64,000 nt of DNA from Shinisaurus crocodilurus (GCA_021292165.1 CM037880.1:211248942-211312941); one strand, 5' to 3'. Positions 32,643 to 43,104 are shown, numbered from the stretch's first letter. Translations and numbers: made by a program. Notes: a model not told the origin generated them from the letters alone.

Positions 32643-32790
32643 CAATGAATCCCTCAGGTTAATTATGCTTTGAGCAAAAGAACACTTTCTATTGTCTACC
32701 CTGAATTTACCGCCAGTTTATTTCATAGGATGACCCTGAATTTATGGCAAAAATTCAAGGGGGGAGGGAATCTTTCTTTGTCCACTCAAA
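32643..32790 (-). mobile_element. CR1, second part of the split copy
   Basis: ACAATGAATCCCTCAGGTTA, then CTACCCTGAATTTACCGCC and TCATAGGATGACCCTG, the CR1 segment just upstream of the 3' UTR, in the expected order after 31820. A (GTT)n run follows at 32794-32812. Confidence 0.6.
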
Positions 32791-32837
32791 TATTGTTGTT
32801 GTTGTTGTTAAGTCACAGGGTGTGATCCACAGGAGGA

Positions 32838-32938
32838 ATCGAATTCAGGCTGCAAGCTTAGGCTGACTTACTTGGGTGTAAGCCCTATTGATCTCAGTGG
32901 TGGTTATTTCTGAGTAGACATGTATAGGATTGCGCTGT
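32838..32938. repeat. Dispersed repeat with GATTGCGC end
   Basis: Shares TAAGCCC..., TCTGAGTAGACATG and TATAGGATTGCG with sequences at 39066-39140 and 44595-44620, a short widely dispersed family. Superfamily unknown. Confidence 0.5.
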
Positions 32939-33434
32939 GCCAGACTCCTGTCCATCAGCTAAGTGGCTGCCCATCTCATTTTCACAGAGTCAAGCCAAGG
33001 GAAAGCATAAGGCAGGACAGGAATTTAAAAATAGAAATAAACCTGCATTCTTCAACTCATCTCCCACTTACCTACCGAAACCCTCTGAGCAGCCACCGGG
33101 GGGGGGGGAGATGAAATCATTGAGATTAGCTGAGTGCACACACAGTACTACTTTGAATCATATTCTTCTCAGCATGAGGAATGAAAAAACTAGACCCAGG
33201 AAGAGGTAATGGATGATGTGGCTTCTTATATGCACAACAGAGAGAGTCATAATTTCCTATATTCTTCCAGAGAGCAAGGGGAAAGGGGTGAAACTTTCTC
33301 CTCACATTTCTTTTCCCCTTGCATAGTGCCGCTCGTATTCATCGCTGCTGCTCTTATTTTAACTCAGACTTTCTATCCCCTTTTTAACAATAGCTGCTCT
33401 CCTCATGGGTTTCAGAAATCATGCAAAGATAAAT

Positions 33435-33690
33435 GTCAGTGAGCCACACCCTTTTCCTCCACCCACTGATCGTGGTTTCCCCACTTTCCTGCAGTCTTCC
33501 CACCATTCCAAATGGTTGAAATGCCTCTCCTAAGGCTTAGATACTGGGAATAAAAGCTTTAAGCTAAGATAGGCTGGTATTCTTAATACGTTTGGCCCCA
33601 CTCTCTTTGCCTTTGCCTCCACCCAGCACTGGGATGCAGCCCCCAAGAGGGTCTCTGAAATAGAATTCGGCCCTTGACTTTGACTCTAAA
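33435..33690. mobile_element. Family D hAT-like element, left end missing
   Basis: Internal words GAAATGCCTCTCCTAAGGCT and GATGCAGCCCCCAAGAGG match the 1855 and 38669 copies. The CAGGGGTG end is absent and the right end stops near GGCCCTTGACTTTGAC. Confidence 0.6.
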
Positions 33691-34019
33691 CCTGATTAAC
33701 TATATGTACGTCTTCCAATGAGAATCGGAGTGTACGTCCACATTCGGGGTCACCGGTTATGGACACATATAAATACTTGCTCATGTCATGTCTACAGTTG
33801 CATTGCAGCCATAGAGGCTTTTGGGTTCTCGGTTGGTTTCCGTGGGCTGGAGGATCTGCATCCCCGATTTACAAATATACCAGCTGAACATGGAAAAGCA
33901 GGCAGGCACCCAGACAGACATTACTAATCTGAGAAGCAGATCATACTCCCACAGCAGCCCCCCGGAAAACAAACAGGCAAGCAAACAGCAAAGAACTCCA
34001 GCCTTCTGACACCATAGAG

Positions 34020-34222
34020 CAGTGGAGGCTGGTGGTGGTGCCAATGTCAGTGGGGTGGTGTACCCACTCTGGGTTTCAGTCTGAGCTTTAAAGGAGCTGT
34101 CCATAGTGCTGACACTATTTTGGGGATGGGGCTTTGCACCATGGATAGCTCCTTCAAAGCTCAGGCTGAAACCCAGAGTGGATACGCTGCTCCACTAACG
34201 TTGGAGCCACCAGCCTCAGCTG
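34020..34222. mobile_element. hAT foldback element 'family C'
   Basis: Starts CAGTGGAGGCTGGTGG and ends CCACCAGCCTCAGCTG. Centre carries GGAGCTGTCCATAGTGCTG and its inverse. No matching 8-bp flanks (CCATAGAG versus GCTGCAAT), so one side has been altered. Confidence 0.8.
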
Positions 34223-34242
34223 GCTGCAATGTGCTAGGAACT

Positions 34243-34498
34243 GGATTTATTTATTTATTTATTTATTTATTTATTAGATTTATACCCTGCCTTTTTTTCC
34301 TGCAAGGAACCCAAGGCGGCTTACATAATCCTCCTCCTCTCCATTTTATCCTCGCAACAACCCTGTGAGGTAGGTTACGCTGAGAGACAGTGACTGGCCC
34401 ATAGTCACCCAGTGAGTTTCACGGCTGAGCAGGGACTAGAACCCGGATTTCCCAGGTCCCAGTCCAGCACTCTCACCACTACGCCACACTGGCTCTCA
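34243..34498 (-). mobile_element. Sauria-type SINE, full length
   Basis: Minus orientation. The 5' head lies at 34498 (complement of GAGAGCCAGTGTGGCGTAG) and the tail at 34243 with (TTTA)n. All body blocks are present. Confidence 0.93.
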
Positions 34499-34504
34499 AT
34501 GAAA

Positions 34505-35107
34505 GGTGGTGTTCTCGCAAGCAGCAGGACTCGACTCAGAGTATATATAGTCAGGTCTCCCAGCCAGCCAGTGGAGGCTGTAGGGATTGGGCCCACTCTT
34601 GCTGCAGTGGAGGGCCTGGAAACAGATTCGGAGGAAGAGGGGGAGGACGGGGAGTTGGAAGGGGAGAAAGAAGCACTTGGCTCTTCAAGGCCAGCAGCTT
34701 TAAAGATAGACTCCACAGGCGGGGAGGAACGGGCGGTGTCAGATCTCTGAGCAGGCTGAGATCTCTGATGGGGAGGGGGGTGTATCCAGCGTCACAGGCC
34801 CATGTGTCAGACGGCAACTCAGGAGGAGGGAAAAGCAGGCGCTCTGCGAGATTGGCTCGTAAGTATAAGGACCCGCCTTAGGGGGCGTGGCTGGCTGGCT
34901 GGTTGACTCTGGAAGGGGAGGGGAACCCCTCAGTTTGGAATCAACTTCTCAGCTTTAGGGAGAACTTCCTCAATGGCTATTATTATTCTAACTAGTGTGT
35001 GGCTGGTGATTGACTCTACTAATCACTCCTTTTGTAAGTCAAAGCCAGAGTGCTAGGCTGGCCTGAATAAAGCTTTTCAGCTGGAAGCCTTCCTGTGGAT
35101 TTCTTCA
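34505..35107 (+). mobile_element. LTR-like sequence with AATAAA
   Basis: Purine-rich GAGGAAGAGGGGGAGG near 34630, TATATATAG at 34541, AAGTATAAGGACC at 34861 and AATAAAGCTTTTCAGC at 35067 give the promoter-to-polyadenylation order of an LTR. It resembles part of the 50231 LTR (GGGCCCAC...TGCTGCAGTGG). Exact ends and duplication not found. The GC-rich element abuts its right edge. Confidence 0.4.
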
Positions 35108-35590
35108 TAGGGATGTTACATTTGCCCGCGCGGGCCTGCTCGTGTGCGCGCGGGCTCTCCACAGCTAGCGTGGGCCTACCTGGTCCTCTTCGCTCTTAGC
35201 AGAGAGACGGCCGCGCGGGCCGCGCTGCCCGCGCTGGTCCTGTCACGTCATGTCCAGCACAGCGGAAGTGACGCGACGGGACCCTGCTCCGGCGCGCTGG
35301 ACCCCCGCGCTATGTTTTTGGCAGGGGAAACCAGGGCAACAGGGCTGTTTAAGCCCTGTTGCCCTGGTTCCCCCTGCCAAAAAGCATGGGGGTCCAGCGC
35401 GCCAGATGTGACGCGACGGGCGGCGGCGGGTCCAGCGGCGGCGGGTCCAGCGGCGGCTCCGGCAGCGGTGGCTTGAGTGGCGCGGAGAACACTCCGCGCT
35501 GCTCTGAAGAGCGAGATCAGGCTGCCACCGCCACGGAGGACCAAGCCGCGTCGAGCTTTGAGCCCAGGTAAGGCTCGAAATACATCCCTA
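35108..35590. mobile_element. GC-rich TAGGGATG-ended foldback element, copy 1
   Basis: 483 bp starting TAGGGATGTTACA and ending TACATCCCTA. Very rich in CpG. An internal perfect-style inverted repeat is centred near 35350 (AACCAGGGCAACAGGGC against GCCCTGTTGCCCTGGTT), flanked by larger imperfect arms with GCGCGCTGGACCCCC / GGGGGTCCAGCGCGC. Related to 37617-38089 and a fragment in the MITE at 9154-9220. Long overlapping frames here reflect GC content. Confidence 0.75.
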
Positions 35591-35623
35591 CGAGGAGGCG
35601 GGGGGGGGGAGTTTCACCGTCGA

Positions 35624-35824
35624 CAATGGCTGGTGGCTTCCAATGCCAGTGGGGCAGTGTATCAACTCCGGGTTTTAGTATGAACTTTAAGGGAGCTATC
35701 CAGAGTGCTGAACCTATTTTGGGGGTTGTTGGGATCAGTACCCCAGATAGTTCCTTTAAAGTTCAGGCTAAAACCTGGAGTTGATACACCGCCCCACTGA
35801 AATTGGAGTCACCAGCCTCCACTG
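35624..35824. mobile_element. hAT foldback element 'family C'
   Basis: Starts CAATGGCTGGTGGC and ends GTCACCAGCCTCCACTG. GGAGCTATCC/AGATAGTTCC centre. Left terminus mutated; flanks do not form a clear 8-bp duplication. Lies 33 bp from the GC-rich element. Confidence 0.8.
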
Positions 35825-36087
35825 CCATAAAGATATGCTTTCCAATTGCCAGACTTTTTTTTTTTTTTGTCTAACCCCTACCGATGCAGTTTGGGGTATG
35901 TTGTTGTGATGTTATGTTATTTGGGTTTAACTTTAAAAAAGTGTCTAGGTGGTAAGTATAATGTGTCTGTGTATTAACTATAAGCATGTATCCGTGCGGT
36001 ATCTGGGTGAGTGAGAAGAATGGTGTATTTGCATATATGACATGATTGGCTGAGAGAGTGAGAAGGGGGTGGAGCCTGTGTTATATT

Positions 36088-36216
36088 AGGGCTCTCCAAC
36101 CTTGGGTCCCCAGATGTTGCTGGCCTACAGCTCCCAGCATACCCAGCCAGCATGGTAATGGCAAGGGATTGTGGGAGCTGTAGGCCAGCAACATCTGGGG
36201 ACCCAAGGTTGGAGAG
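36088..36216. mobile_element. hAT foldback MITE, terminal bases lost
   Basis: GGGCTCTCC subfamily. AGGGCTCTCCAACC at left pairs with GGTTGGAGAG at right, but the outermost bases and target-site duplication are missing. Confidence 0.85.
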
Positions 36217-36373
36217 TGGGTGGTTCTGTTCAAAAGTTTTTGAGAGGTTTTTGTGGGGATTTGTGAAGAGGGTGCAGGAGTGAGAGGAGTGCGTGGAATG
36301 TGAAGTTGCTGTTTGGGAGTCTGTGAAGCTGACAGGAGAGAGTTGAGTGATTGTATTAGGATTGTTAAGAGTT

Positions 36374-36543
36374 TCATAGATTCCATAGATAACAGAGTTG
36401 GACGGGTCCTACAAGGCCATCAAGTCCAACCCCCTGCTCAATGCAGGAAACTAGAGGAGGGGTCTCCCATCCAAGTCATAACCAGGCCTGACCCTGCTTA
36501 GCTTTCCACGCTCAGACAAGCTGAGCCGGCATGCAAGTGCAGG
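36374..36543 (-). mobile_element. 5S rRNA-headed SINE with CR1 tail, copy 1
   Basis: Minus-strand order: 5S-like internal promoter (GAGCGTGGAAAGCTAAGC, then CTTGGATGGGAGACC), unique linker, then a CR1 3' tail (complement of GTCCTACAAGGCCATCAAG) and terminal TCTATGGAATCTATGAAA. The same CR1 segment is at 20600-20680. Confidence 0.85.
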
Positions 36544-36889
36544 GATTGATACTGGGAACAGTTGTTGAGGGAGGATTGGTACTCGGATAAGATAGTATTA
36601 GTACATTATTTAGGATTAACGGAAACTTACACATGAAACTTATTTCCAGAAATTTTTGTATTTTAAAATGAACTTTTCTTTGTTATTTGAAACAGCCTGT
36701 GTGGGAAGCTGTGCTGATTGTACTGGTCAAAGAGGTATAAGGTAGGGATTAGACATCCCAAAGTCAGTGTGAGAAGTGTAAGGGTAAGAGTTAGTGGAAA
36801 AGAAAACCCCAACCTTACATAAGCGCATTCAGAGATCCCAATAAGGAGGGCAAGCTTGAGGCCCTATTGAGGGCTGCGGTGTGACAGTT

Positions 36890-37555
36890 GTGACCTGTGT
36901 AGCCACTAGCCATCAAAAGCCATAAGCAAGCAAGCACACTCTTGAGCTACTCATGTCTTTGCTTGACAATTCCATACCCACTGTCACGTGATACGCATCG
37001 GGAAACAGAGCCATTCTTTCCCCTCCTTTCGTATGTGATTTACTGCATTCGTTATAAGGTTAAGATATTTGTGCACAAGATGTTTATGAATAATCTTCAA
37101 TGGTGTACAAAATATATTGGGGGTGGGGGGAGGAAATTCAGTATGAAAAGATTCCGGCACGGTTCCCCCATCGCCACCACCTTTAATTCCAGTTATAAAC
37201 AACTTGAACATTCCCAAGGAAAAAAAGAAATCCAGTCAGAAAAAGAATGCATAAATATTTCATCAAGCACCATCGCTCTGAAAAATGTGAACAAATTAAG
37301 AACACTATGTGTCACTTGCAATGATCTGTATTTTATACCTTCCCTTTCAGCAAGGCCACTGAGACAGGCGGGGGGGGAAATCAGAAGGAAATGAAACTGT
37401 TGACTAACGTGTGCTCTCTTGAGCAACATACAGTCAGCGGTTGTTTATATCGCACCTGGCCTGCACAAATCGCTTCCACTCCAACAGTCCCTGTTTATCA
37501 GAGTTTCTGATACCTCTCTCCGATAAACCCCTATCCTAGTTTTACCTTTGGGGAG
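36890..37555. other. No gene recognised
   Basis: A 150-codon plus frame at 36942-37394 lacks similarity, signal or domain motifs. I treat it as chance. Confidence 0.35.
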
Positions 37556-37559
37556 GGGG

Positions 37560-38400
37560 TACTTCTTATTTATTTATTTATTTAAAACATTTATATAACG
37601 CTCCATATTCCGGTATCGTAGGGGTGCATTACGAGCCTTACCTGGGCTCGCTGTTCTCCGCTGCTCGCCACTCCGCCACTCCGCCGGCCCAAAGTCGCTC
37701 TTCTGAGCGGCGCGGAGCGTTCTCCGCGCCGCTCGCAGCAACGCCACTGATCGAGCTGACGCAGCCCGTCGCGTCACTTCTGGCTGCGGCGGCGCACTGG
37801 AACCCCACGCTAGGTTTTTGGCGGGGGGAACCAGGGCAACAGGGCTTGTTGCTCTGGTTTCCCCCGCCAAAACCATAGTGCGCGAGGGTCCAGTGCGCCG
37901 GAGCAGGCTCCCGTCGCGTCACTTCTGCCGCGCCGGAAATGATGGGACCGGAGCAGCCGGCATGGGCGGCTCGCCGTGGAGAGGCGAGCCACCGCAGGTC
38001 CCGGTAAGTCTGGCCGAGCCTCGCGCGGGCGCGGGCAGGCCCAGTTTGGGTCCCACCCAAGCCGCGCGAGCCAACAGTCTTCATTCCTACCAGTATGGAG
38101 ATTCTGGAGCAGTTGAACAATAAAAAGATGAAACCGATAAAAGGAATAAAACAATATGTTCAAACAGAGTTCAAAAAGGAAAAGAAAAGTGGCTGGTTAG
38201 TTCAGGAAGACTTCCTGAAACAAAGACGTCTTCAGCAGGTGCCAAAAGCAACACAACGTCAAGAGCCTGCCTGAGCTCCAGAGGCAGGGAGTTCCACAGA
38301 ACTGAAGGCTCTTCTCCTGGTGGATCCCGATTGGGCCATAGATCCCTGTGGAACCACCAGGAGCATGCCATCTGATGACCTCAGTGACCGGGCAGGTTGG
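37560..38400 (-). pseudogene. L2 LINE 3' end, split by GC-rich element
   Basis: The (TTTA)n tail and TATATAACGCTCC (37580-37605) continue at 38095 (GGAGCAGTTGAACAATAAAAAG) just as in the 14493 copy. The minus frame 38171-38371 shows PSVLWNSLPLELRQA, the L2 C-terminus. The GC-rich foldback occupies the gap. Confidence 0.75.
37617..38089. mobile_element. GC-rich foldback element, copy 2, nested in L2
   Basis: Edges TAGGGGTGCATTAC and TTCATTCCTA. The centre has AACCAGGGCAACAGGGCTTG with inverse TTGCTCTGGTTTCCCCCGCC. Inner blocks GGAGCAGGCTCCCGTCGCGTC correspond to 35108-35590 in the opposite direction. CpG content far exceeds the flanks. Confidence 0.75.
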
Positions 38401-38546
38401 TAGGGGAGTGTGGAAATCTAAGCAGAGTCAGGCCTGGTTATTACTTGGATGGGAGACCTCTCCTCTAGTTTCCTGCATTGAGCAGGGGGTTGGGTTCGAT
38501 GGCCTTGTAGGCTCCTTCCAACTCTACGATCTATGAAATCTATGAA
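38395..38546 (+). mobile_element. 5S rRNA-headed SINE with CR1 tail, copy 2
   Basis: Plus strand. GGAAATCTAAGCAGAGTCAG (box A-like), GGCCTGGTTATTACTTGGAT and GGGAGACC (box C-like) match vertebrate 5S rRNA around its internal promoter. Then CTGCATTGAGCAGGGGGTTG...GGCCTTGTAGGC from CR1 and a CTATGAAAT repeat at the end. The 5' third of 5S is missing. Confidence 0.87.
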
Positions 38547-38668
38547 ATAAGACGTTCTCTCAAGCATGAGACATTACTTCTTAGACATTATCAGAATGAC
38601 CATTCTTCACGTTTGAGTCCCTGGGTCCTTATTCAGTCCATCCAGCATGGATAATGCAGTGGTTAGAG

Positions 38669-39009
38669 CAAAGGTGTATAACCTCAGGCCCAGGGGCCAA
38701 ATCCAGCCCTCTGGGAGTCCCTCAATGTGGCCCTCTGGGAGTCCCCAGAAAGCCATGGCCCCATCCCCTTTCCCCCAATCACCAATAGTTGGGTGGTTTC
38801 CCAACTTTTGTGCAGAACCTCCATTCGAAATGGTCGAAATGCCTCTCCTTTGGCTTAATTAGTGGCAGGAAGAGCTTTAAGTTAAAACATGCTGGCATTT
38901 TGTGCCCACCCCTTTTGCCTTAAGCCCCACCCACCACTGGAATGTAGCCCCGAAGAGCTTGTCCAAAATGAAATTTGGCCCTCAGGCTGAAAGAGGTTCT
39001 GCATCTCTG
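38669..39009. mobile_element. Family D hAT-like element in SINE box A
   Basis: 341 bp, starts CAAAGGTGTATAACC and ends GAGGTTCTGCATCTCTG. Flanks GGTTAGAG (38661-38668) and AGTTACAG (39010-39017) match at 6 of 8, supporting hAT. Best-bounded member of this family. Confidence 0.75.
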
Positions 39010-39065
39010 AGTTACAGTGCTGGACTAGGACTAGGGAGACCCAGGTTCAAATTACCACACGGCTA

Positions 39066-39180
39066 TAATCCACAGCCACAATCATTTGCATGTTTACTCA
39101 GAAGTAAGTCCCACCGAGTTTAACATGCTTCCTCATTGGTAGGCATGTTTAGGATGGATGGATGGATGGATGACCTTCTG
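39066..39180. mobile_element. Short insertion with TTACTCAGAAGTAAG core and (ATGG)n end
   Basis: Interrupts the SINE. Related to 32838-32938. Ends in GATGGATGGATGGATG. Mechanism unknown. Confidence 0.55.
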
Positions 39181-39584
39181 CCAGTCACCGCCTCTCAGTT
39201 TAACCCACTTCACAGGGCTGGTGTGACTTGTGAAGATAAATTTGAGGTCTGGGGAGAACCATGTGCACCACCTTGAACTTCTTCAGGGGAAAGTGGGATA
39301 TAAATGTAAAAAATAATTACGACAGAGAAAAGTGGGGGGAGCTGCAGAACATAAAGATATTCCTTCCTTTCCCTTGGCACAATTTGGAGAGCATTGAAGG
39401 ATGGCAAATTTGTGTTAACATAATCTTATCATTTTATTATAGGGAAGGATGTGAAACAAACAAATACATTGTTATGGGGGGGTTAGCTGGGTGGGGCACA
39501 ATTTTGCTTTGTTTGGGGGGGGGGTTGCCTCAGCTGCCAAAATATCTTGGCACACTGATATAGATCACACACCGATATAGATAT

Positions 39585-39627
39585 ATGGATGGATGGATGG
39601 ACAGACGGACAGACGGACAGACGGGTG

Positions 39628-39674
<47 letters not shown>

Positions 39675-39719
39675 GATGGATGGATGGATAGATAGATAGA
39701 TATAGATATAGATATAGAT

Positions 39720-39752
<33 letters not shown>

Positions 39753-39765
39753 CGATAGATAGATG
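39585..39765. repeat. Compound (ATGG)(GACG)(GATA)n microsatellite
   Basis: About 180 bp of GGAT, GGAC and mainly GATA tetramers with (GATATA) interruptions. Produces repetitive Tyr-Leu-Ser-Ile frames on the minus strand. Confidence 0.97.
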
Positions 39766-39769
39766 TTCT

Positions 39770-40380
39770 TAAAATGGGGTTGTGAATAATTTTGACTCCA
39801 TGGCTCAGCCACCAAATTATCTTAGGTTGTCCCTTTTTCCTGACAGAAGCTGTCATTTTTATCAACTGGAAACTAGGGATGGGTGTGGGTGGGGAAGAGG
39901 TGTTGAAAACGGTCCTGTGTGTCATTCCTTACTTAGCCACAACTAAAAAAGACAGAAAAAAGGAGGGGAGAAAGCCCTGCATTCGTGGATCACATATCTG
40001 AGTGTGTGGAAGGAATGGGAATTTCTTTCTAACCTTCTCCCCATTGTGAAATATTTCCCCTCTTCCAAATGTATCATTCCCCCAAACATTTTTTTATTTC
40101 CAGTTCCAAGCAGTGGATAGTGATGCAGATCTCTTGGCCTGAATCATCCTGAAATACCAGTGGCAAGCTAGCTCCTCTCCCCAGTGAAGGATTCACACCT
40201 TGTAAGAAAGAATACAATTATGCCCTCTGGGTTATTTAGCAATGATAGTCTGTCAAGGGGCTTTTAATTTTATCTCCAGGGCTGGTGGTGGCAGGCTGAA
40301 GAGGGAAAGTTTGCTCCTCAGTGAGATTCATTGTTATTTGAATTGGGGTCTGAATGCCAAGCAATGATTCAGGGTGGGGA
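39770..40380. other. No gene recognised
   Basis: Unassigned low-copy-looking sequence. Confidence 0.35.
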
Positions 40381-40385
40381 GAACA

Positions 40386-40412
40386 GACACACACACACAC
40401 ACACACACACAC
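40386..40412. repeat. (AC)n microsatellite
   Basis: About 13 uninterrupted AC units. Confidence 0.95.
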
Positions 40413-40582
40413 CTTCAACAGGTTTCTGTGCATTCTTGGACAATGTTTGTTGTGGCGAAACCTATCGGCCTCAATCCAAGAAGAGGAAATCCGTAAGGCT
40501 GTGGTCGATGCACATCTGCATTTCAATCACCTGTTAAAGGGGAGGCATCTGAAGTCCCGCCCCGCCCCCCCATTTATACTAC

Positions 40583-40715
40583 AGCGGCCTTCCCCAACCT
40601 GGTGCCCACCAGATGTTTTGGACTACAGCTCCCAGAATTCCTGGCCATTGGTCATGCTGGCTGGGGCTAACCGGAGCTGAAGTCCAAAACGTATGAAGGG
40701 CACCCCGTTGAGGTA
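40583..40715. mobile_element. hAT-type foldback MITE
   Basis: CAGCGGCCTTCCCCAACCTG at left, ATGCTGGCTGGGGCTAACC centre, GGGCACCCCGTTGAGG at right. Eroded right end. Sits 56 bp from the next MITE. Confidence 0.75.
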
Positions 40716-40770
40716 TAAACTTTGTGATCATAACAAAGATGGCTTGTAGCTGAGTGAGCAGGCACTAGCT

Positions 40771-40887
40771 CAGTGTTCTCCAGCCTTGGGTCCCCAGATG
40801 TTTTTGGCCTACAACTCCCAGCATGCCCCAGCCAGCTTGGGAGTTGTAGGCCAAAAACATCTGGGGACCCAGGGTTGGAGAACACTG
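40771..40887. mobile_element. hAT foldback MITE, GTGTTCTCC subfamily
   Basis: 117 bp with a shortened loop. Ends CAGTGTTCTCC/GGAGAACACTG, perfect 8-bp flanks CACTAGCT (40763-40770, 40888-40895). Confidence 0.95.
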
Positions 40888-40899
40888 CACTAGCTTGTT

Positions 40900-42280
40900 C
40901 TCGCTCACCACTATCATGCCCACAGTCCTTCTCAACCTTTGGTTTCCAAGCCTATTAAGCAGAGCAGTCTTTGTTCTTTGGTCACTACCAGGTATGCAAA
41001 TCGGTATGAGATGCAGATGGAGAGTGGTGCAATGGCCGCTGATGTAATAAAAGCGTAGATGTCACTGCTTCGGAGTGCAAATTCTCTGTGCAGATCTAGG
41101 GAAATGGGATGCTTAGGGGCTCCTCCAGGGGAAGGGATGGTGTTTCCCCAAACACAATCTGCTCCTTTCCCCCTTCTCCTCTGCTTCCCAACACTACCTC
41201 TCCTGTTCATGCGTACAAAGCAATTCAGCGAGAGAAGATGCTTGGGTAGTCACTCAGGGGTACGGGGGCATTCTTAGGGCAAAACTGTGCATGATGTTAT
41301 GCGCATAGCTCTGCCCTTAAGTGCAAGAGGGCTTCTTCTTTTTTTTTTTTGAAATTGCCAGTACAGGGTGGAGCCGTCTCTACTGAGGACCCTAGCATGG
41401 GTAGGTGTGTGTGTGTGTGTGTGTGGTGTTGGGGACTTTAACCCTTTGCCCTCTGCTGCTTTCCCAATCCAGATCGAGGGCAGGGGAGAAGACGCACCTG
41501 CAATCTGCACTGCCAAAAATGACCCGTTCGTTTCATACTTCTTCTAGCATGACAGCCCATTTGAAATGAGAACAAATAAGCAAGACCACGGAATGGTGCC
41601 TGGCATCTCTCCCCCACTCCCGGCCCATCAGGATAAAAGGAAAGCATTTCTCTCCTAAGTACACTCATTTCTCAAATGGCCAGTCAGCGTCTCTAGGCAG
41701 AATATTCCATGGCTGTAATTTTCGTCCCCTCCGGAACGTGAAGCGCTGAGGGAAACAGAAGTCAATAAGAATATTTAATAAACACAAGCCGACCAGGAAG
41801 AGTACAACTGAATTATTGCCAGCTTGTTATCCTTGAGGGCCCTATTCCATCCAATTTGCTCCCCTTAAAAACTAATTTTCTTTTATTTCATTTAAGCAGT
41901 CGTCCTTCCCTACCATTTCACAACAATCACCTCTCCAATGAACAGACAGCAGAAACCGACAATGGCACAGACAGACTGGAGAAGGGGGGGCAGGGAGCGA
42001 GCGAGAGCGAGTGGGAGAAACAGCATGACTGGAACGAGAGGGACGCGATGTGAAAATGGCGAAACGAGGAAGCTTCTTGGCTGGCCCTCAGCAGCAGTAT
42101 CGACATTTGTGTTGATACCACAATTTAGCAAACTTTAAAGGGTGGTACAGGAGAGAAATAAAGCAGAAAATGCCTCCCCGGGTTTCATCAGTCCTTCTAA
42201 TAGCAAACTCATCTGGTGGAGGCCGCTGAGAAACAAGGAGGAGGTATCAGCAGGCTTGGGGGAACCCCAAGGTTTGTGGA
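40900..42280. other. No gene; (GT)n at 41404-41425
   Basis: Contains a T-run at 41336-41350 and a GT run. The sequence 41690-42130 shows no recognised repeat and could be old unique DNA. Confidence 0.35.
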
Positions 42281-42282
42281 AG

Positions 42283-42592
42283 TCAAGGATTTCTGAGAAA
42301 TCCACAACGGATTCAAATGAGTCTCGATTCCTAAGAATCCGAAACTGCAGACTCCACTGTGGACCAGCTTTTTCCGAGCCATACGGATTTGTGGGCCATA
42401 TTTTTTTTACATTGAGGGGGGGATTTGCACAGATTTGCATTAGCGCTAATTTGCACTTGTACTAAAGCACATTAGTGCAAGTGGAATGAAATGCTCATAC
42501 ATCCCTAAAAAAAAAAAAATCTTGATTCCATCAATGAGTTGACCATGGAATGGAAGACAACTGGCAATCCATGAAACACAGATAGAAGTACC
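42283..42592. mobile_element. Family A element, diverged copy
   Basis: AAATCCACAACGGATTCAAATG, GACTCCACTGTGGACCAGC and GGCAATCCATGAAACACAG align in order with the 8634 copy. Contains ATTTGCAC/GTGCAAAT words and a misplaced ACATCCCTA at 42498, suggesting rearrangement. Confidence 0.6.
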
Positions 42593-42824
42593 AAAAAAAA
42601 AAAATCTGTTTTAAAGAACCTAAGGGGGCTTCAATCCCCAACATCTCACAGTAGGACTGGGAAATACTGTGGTCTGAATCCCCAGAAAGCCACTGCCAGC
42701 CAATGTAGATTTGGGGTCTCCAACGCGGTGCCTATGAGGACCAATGTGCTCATGGACATACCTCGTGGTGCCTGACAGGCTGTCTGCCCCTTCTGGTTTT
42801 GATTTTTTTTAAAAAAGGTTTATA

Positions 42825-42900
42825 GTTGCTGTTTTTGTTGTTGTTGTTGTTGTCGCTGCTATTATTATTGCTGTTGTTGTTGTCGTCGTCGTCGTCGTCA
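42825..42900. repeat. (GTT)n-(GTC)n compound microsatellite
   Basis: GTT units interrupted by GCTATT, passing into GTCGTCGTC. Confidence 0.95.
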
Positions 42901-43104
42901 CTGCCAGTCAGTGTTCACGGTTCTGGGCTAGATGGACCCATGGTCTGACTCAGTATATTAAGGTAACTTCCGACATGCCAATGTTAGAAGCAGAGTTCCA
43001 CACATGCACACCTAGCTGCTTGGGTAGCCCTGCATATGTATGAGTTCTGCCTGCACAGTTCCTAGCTTGACCAAGAATTTCAGGGAACATCCAGTCCCCT
43101 TTTC

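Larger units (their letters stand above)
35907..36886 (+). mobile_element. Candidate solo LTR with two nested elements
   Basis: TGATGTTATG...GTGTGACA flanked by GTTG (35903-35906, 36887-36890), a 4-bp duplication. Contains a hAT MITE (36088-36216) and a 5S-headed SINE (36374-36543). The flank similarity extends further on one side, so the exact ends are ambiguous, and no strong AATAAA is seen. Other transposon types cannot be excluded. Confidence 0.4.
38650..39318 (+). mobile_element. tRNA-derived SINE interrupted twice
   Basis: Pieces in order: ATAATGCAGTGGTTAGAG (box A), then after family D TGCTGGACTAGGACTAGG and CCAGGTTCAAATT (box B), then after a second insertion CCAGTCACCGCCTCTCAG, AACTTCTTCAGGGGAAAGTGG and ATATAAATG tail. 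Parts 38650-38668, 39010-39065 and 39181-39318 add up to a complete SINE. Confidence 0.8.

Noticed and set aside
34412..34750. 112-codon acidic frame (EEEGEDGELEGE)
   Set aside because: Starts inside an inverted SINE and runs through purine-rich LTR-like DNA. No supporting gene structure.
35108..35600. CpG island or gene promoter
   Set aside because: The ends TAGGGATG/CATCCCTA, internal foldback and a second related copy at 37617 inside an L2 show a transposon. No downstream gene is present.
36942..37394. 150-codon open frame
   Set aside because: No similarity, biased composition or domain; an overlapping antisense frame is similar in quality.
38395..38460. 5S rRNA gene
   Set aside because: Only the internal promoter blocks match; the 5' third is absent and a CR1 tail follows. 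It is a SINE head.
39530..39925. 131-codon Tyr/Leu/Ser/Ile repeat protein
   Set aside because: Pure translation of the GATA microsatellite.
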